The notes beneath the pieces were generated by a model. It saw nothing but the letters and a program-made list of their open reading frames with translations. It had not been told where the DNA came from and searched no databases. From positions 1-7,035 of the forward strand of contig JAFDYM010000424.1 of the NCBI GenBank assembly GCA_018267435.1: 7,035 nt of DNA. Reading direction: 5' to 3'. Source of the stretch: Bacteroidota bacterium. GTDB lineage: Bacteria; Bacteroidota; Bacteroidia; Chitinophagales; LD1. Made by a program: the position numbers and the translations under genes. Below, piece after piece: positions 5,590 through 7,035 of this stretch (positions are counted from its first letter, which is position 1; each line of letters begins with the position of its first letter).

Positions 5590-6420
5590 ATGCGTATGTT
5601 CTCAGAAGACGGCAACTTCTTAACGAGGATTAAGAGCCTACTAGGCACAGGAAAAGAGGAAGAACAAACCGCTACAGTTACTGTTGAAGAAACAGTTGCC
5701 GAAGGCGAAGGTTTGGAGGATGGATGGAACGGCAACACCAGTGCCGATACCGAATTGAAAAGCCAAATACAGGAAGCACTTGCCGAGCGCCCGGTTTATG
5801 AAAACATAAGCGAGAGCGCACCTGTGGGCTTGCGTACCGTGCCAGTAAGTGCGCCTGTAATGCAAAAGCCGGTTGATAACGACCTTGACATTCACTTTGC
5901 TACCAAGTTTATTGAGGCAGGCGGTAAATTCATATTTGCCGAAAACATGCGCGATGCCGTAGAGAACCTAAAAGCCCTAAAGGCCGACATGGGTTGGGAG
6001 CATATATTTGCTTGGGAGAACGAGATAAAAGATGCCTTTGTTGACAACAACTTTCAGCGTGGCGCCATAGGCTTTACCATCGAAAACTCAGATGCTGCCA
6101 TATCGCTATGCGAAACCTTGATAGCCGACGATGGCACCATTATATTGAACCCTAAGCAAGCATCGCGCCGCAGGCTACCATGCTTCCCTAAGGTACATAT
6201 CATCATTACCGATGTTGCACGCCTTACGGGCAGCGAAACCGAAGGCTTGGAGCACTTCTACCAAAGGCACAAAGGCGAGTTGCCATCTATTATTAAACTG
6301 GGCCACTGCAACAACGGCCACTTTTACGATAAGCAAAGGCTGATACTAAATGCCGAAGGACCAGAAGATGTGTATGTGATATTGCTAGATGAAATAATAC
6401 CACCAAGCCTTAGGCCATAG
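5590..6420 (+). CDS. LUD-domain (LutC/YkgG-like) protein
   Basis: The 276-residue product has a variable acidic N-terminal part (about 1-95) that looks unstructured, then a LUD domain (about 98-272). Recognisable pieces are FIEAGGKFIFAEN (107-119), GFTIENSDAAISLCETLI (161-178) with DGTIILNP (181-188), PKVHIIITDV (200-209) and VYVILLDEII (261-270). LUD proteins include LutC of the LutABC lactate-oxidation complex. Here no LutA or LutB gene is adjacent, and the strand order after ftsH is one I know from other Bacteroidota, so a lactate role should not be assumed. The long N-terminal extension is unlike compact LutC. ATG 5590 is chosen; ATG 5596 is possible. It has its own promoter-like box and ends in a strong terminator. 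Confidence 0.82.
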   Translation: MRMFSEDGNFLTRIKSLLGTGKEEEQTATVTVEETVAEGEGLEDGWNGNTSADTELKSQIQEALAERPVYENISESAPVGLRTVPVSAPVMQKPVDNDLDIHFATKFIEAGGKFIFAENMRDAVENLKALKADMGWEHIFAWENEIKDAFVDNNFQRGAIGFTIENSDAAISLCETLIADDGTIILNPKQASRRRLPCFPKVHIIITDVARLTGSETEGLEHFYQRHKGELPSIIKLGHCNNGHFYDKQRLILNAEGPEDVYVILLDEIIPPSLRP

Positions 6421-6446
6421 TTATATTATAAAAGATTGTTGAAGAG

Positions 6447-6479
6447 AGGGAAGATACCAAACGTGTCTTCCCTTTTTTT
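6447..6479 (+). terminator. Intrinsic terminator of the LUD gene
   Basis: AGGGAAGATAC (6447-6457) pairs with GTGTCTTCCCT (6463-6473) over 11 bp with one G-T pair around the loop CAAAC, and is followed by seven T (6473-6479). It begins 27 bp after the LUD stop codon. Confidence 0.92.
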
Positions 6480-6504
6480 GTGTGTCTGCGGCCCATTCAA
6501 ACCT

Positions 6505-6540
6505 CGCATGGGGGGCGGCACCCCCCATGCGGGAAACCCG
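6505..6540. repeat. GC-rich perfect hairpin, followed by a smaller overlapping hairpin
   Basis: CGCATGGGGGG (6505-6515) and CCCCCCATGCG (6521-6531) form a perfect 11-bp stem around CGGCA. CGGG-AAA-CCCG (6530-6540) overlaps its right end. There is no T-run, so it is not a standard terminator. It separates the LUD terminator from the orphan promoter at 6542. Confidence 0.65.
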
Positions 6541-6541
6541 A

Positions 6542-6574
6542 TTTGCATTTGCCCTATCTCATGTTGTATCTTTG
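6542..6574 (+). promoter_or_regulatory. Orphan Bacteroidota-type promoter
   Basis: TTTG (6542-6545), 21 bp, then TATCTTTG (6567-6574): both boxes match the Bacteroidota primary-sigma consensus with accepted spacing. It is the best promoter match in the window, yet no clear gene follows it within the window. The expected transcription start is near 6581. Confidence 0.6.
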
Positions 6575-6580
6575 CATTGT

Positions 6581-6780
6581 AAAGGCCGATTTTAGGATTA
6601 GCGTTCTTCTGTCGGCCGGCTCCGTTCCTGTTCATAGCTAGAACAGCCGCGGGAGGTGCAGCAGGGCAAACCAGACAAGCTTGCCATGCTGCAATGGCGA
6701 AACTCAAAATATCGCTACCACACAGTTCCGTTCAAGTATAATTTTGACGTTTATTTTGAAGATTAGAAACCCTGCCCTAT
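6581..6780 (+). ncRNA. Possible structured non-coding transcript downstream of the orphan promoter
   Basis: Just after the predicted transcription start, GGCCGA (6584-6589) can pair with TCGGCC (6612-6617). This is followed by CTGTTC-ATAGCTA-GAACAG (6628-6646), GCCAT-GCTGCA-ATGGC (6683-6698), and a long-range GCAGGG (6661-6666)/CCCTGC (6770-6775). I could not match this to tmRNA, 6S, RNase P or SRP RNA by their known core motifs. A 26-codon ORF (ATG 6686 to TAG 6766) lies inside and is the main alternative reading. No T-run terminator was seen. This call is tentative. Confidence 0.25.
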
Positions 6781-6834
6781 GCAGTGCCGCCTTGTTTACA
6801 CCATTGGCAAATTCGGCTATACTACATAGGGATT

Positions 6835-7035
6835 GTGAATGGTGAAAATCAGGGTTATGTTGTTCAAATCGGTTGTCACTGTTAGCCGATTAGATCTCCA
6901 GCATAGCTCGTGAGCGGTGGAGTCAGTTCCATGTCGTTTTATCTTGGTTGGCACCGATAACCCAGATAGAGATACGGCATGGTCCGTGAGCGGTGGAATC
7001 AGGCCCTTGTTGTTCCAGTTGGTTGGCACCGATAA
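6835..7035. repeat. Tandem array of about 75-bp units, continuing past the right edge
   Basis: Units start at 6835, 6910 and 6986 (steps of 75 and 76 bp). Units 2 and 3 share GTGAGCGGTGGA-TCAG at the start and TGGTTGGCACCGATAA in the middle (6945-6960 and 7020-7035). Unit 1 is more diverged (GTGAATGGTGAAAATCAG, then GGTTGTCACTGTTA) but keeps the phase, and the unit tails (..CAGCATAGCTC and ..CGGCATGGTCC) also align. A still weaker copy may begin near 6790 (CCTTGTT ... TTGGCA ... ATACTACATAGG). The third unit is cut by the window end. Confidence 0.75.

Larger units (their letters stand above)
6421..7035. other. 615-bp region without a convincing gene
   Basis: After the LUD stop there is no reading frame with recognisable protein features. 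The region holds, in order, a terminator, a GC-rich hairpin, an orphan promoter, a set of small hairpins, and a tandem repeat array that leaves the window. In several Bacteroidota a phosphatidate cytidylyltransferase gene (cdsA) follows the LUD gene, as I recall it; none is visible here. Confidence 0.65.

Noticed and set aside
6426..6707. 93-codon minus-strand open frame in the right intergenic region
   Set aside because: It crosses the LUD terminator, the GC-rich hairpin and the orphan promoter, and has biased composition without domain features. It looks like an accident of high G+C, though I could not exclude it by homology search.
6681..6742. Possible tmRNA tag (a GGC-GAA-ACT frame reads GETQNIATT)
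   Set aside because: The start resembles Bacteroidota tag sequences, but there is no ALAA-stop ending and no tRNA-like 3' end with a T-loop and CCA nearby.
6835..7035. CRISPR array
   Set aside because: The repeating units are contiguous 75-bp units with graded similarity, not short identical repeats separated by unique spacers, and no cas gene is present.
6581..7035. tRNA or rRNA gene
   Set aside because: No T-loop GTTCRA context with matching acceptor stem, and no rRNA core motifs, were found on either strand.

Overview
The window reads as a chromosomal piece of a Bacteroidota bacterium, possibly from the Chitinophagales. Three things suggest this: promoter-like TAnnTTTG boxes at several gene starts, almost no Shine-Dalgarno sequences, and the rsfS-ftsH-LUD gene order with a divergent biotin ligase. 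Coding sequence is also very rich in ATA isoleucine codons. The family placement is an inference; the phylum is fairly secure.

Left part (1-1210). A GbsR/MarR-type regulator on the minus strand runs off the left edge. Next comes a small IS200-like Y1/HUH transposase of the RAYT type on the plus strand (558-983). It sits between two roughly 92-bp imperfect direct repeats (451-543 and 988-1081), each built from consecutive palindromes, so the whole looks like a REP-type mobile unit. A perfect 16-bp palindrome and a minus-strand terminator follow.

Middle part (1210-2981). A TPR protein and a biotin-protein ligase both read leftward and are separated by a 422-bp gap without a gene. That gap holds a 9-bp-stem hairpin just upstream of the TPR gene. 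It also holds a striking set of perfect inverted repeats (1995-2148) that can fold as a four-way, cloverleaf-like junction, with further stems overlapping the birA stop codon.

Core cluster (2981-6420). rsfS (ribosomal silencing factor), ftsH (membrane AAA+ zinc protease) and a LUD-domain protein read rightward. rsfS and ftsH are 24 bp apart and probably form one transcript. The LUD gene has its own TATCTTTG box and ends in a strong intrinsic terminator. rsfS has no ATG start at all. The cluster is housekeeping: ribosome hibernation, membrane protein quality control, and a LUD protein of uncertain role. BirA charges biotin carboxylase carrier proteins.

Right part (6421-7035). No convincing gene is visible in the last 615 bp. 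The region contains the LUD terminator, an 11-bp GC-rich hairpin, an orphan promoter with good consensus match followed by several small hairpins (a possible non-coding RNA or tiny ORF), and a tandem array of about 75-bp units that runs off the right edge. The array and the cloverleaf are the least explained items in the window.
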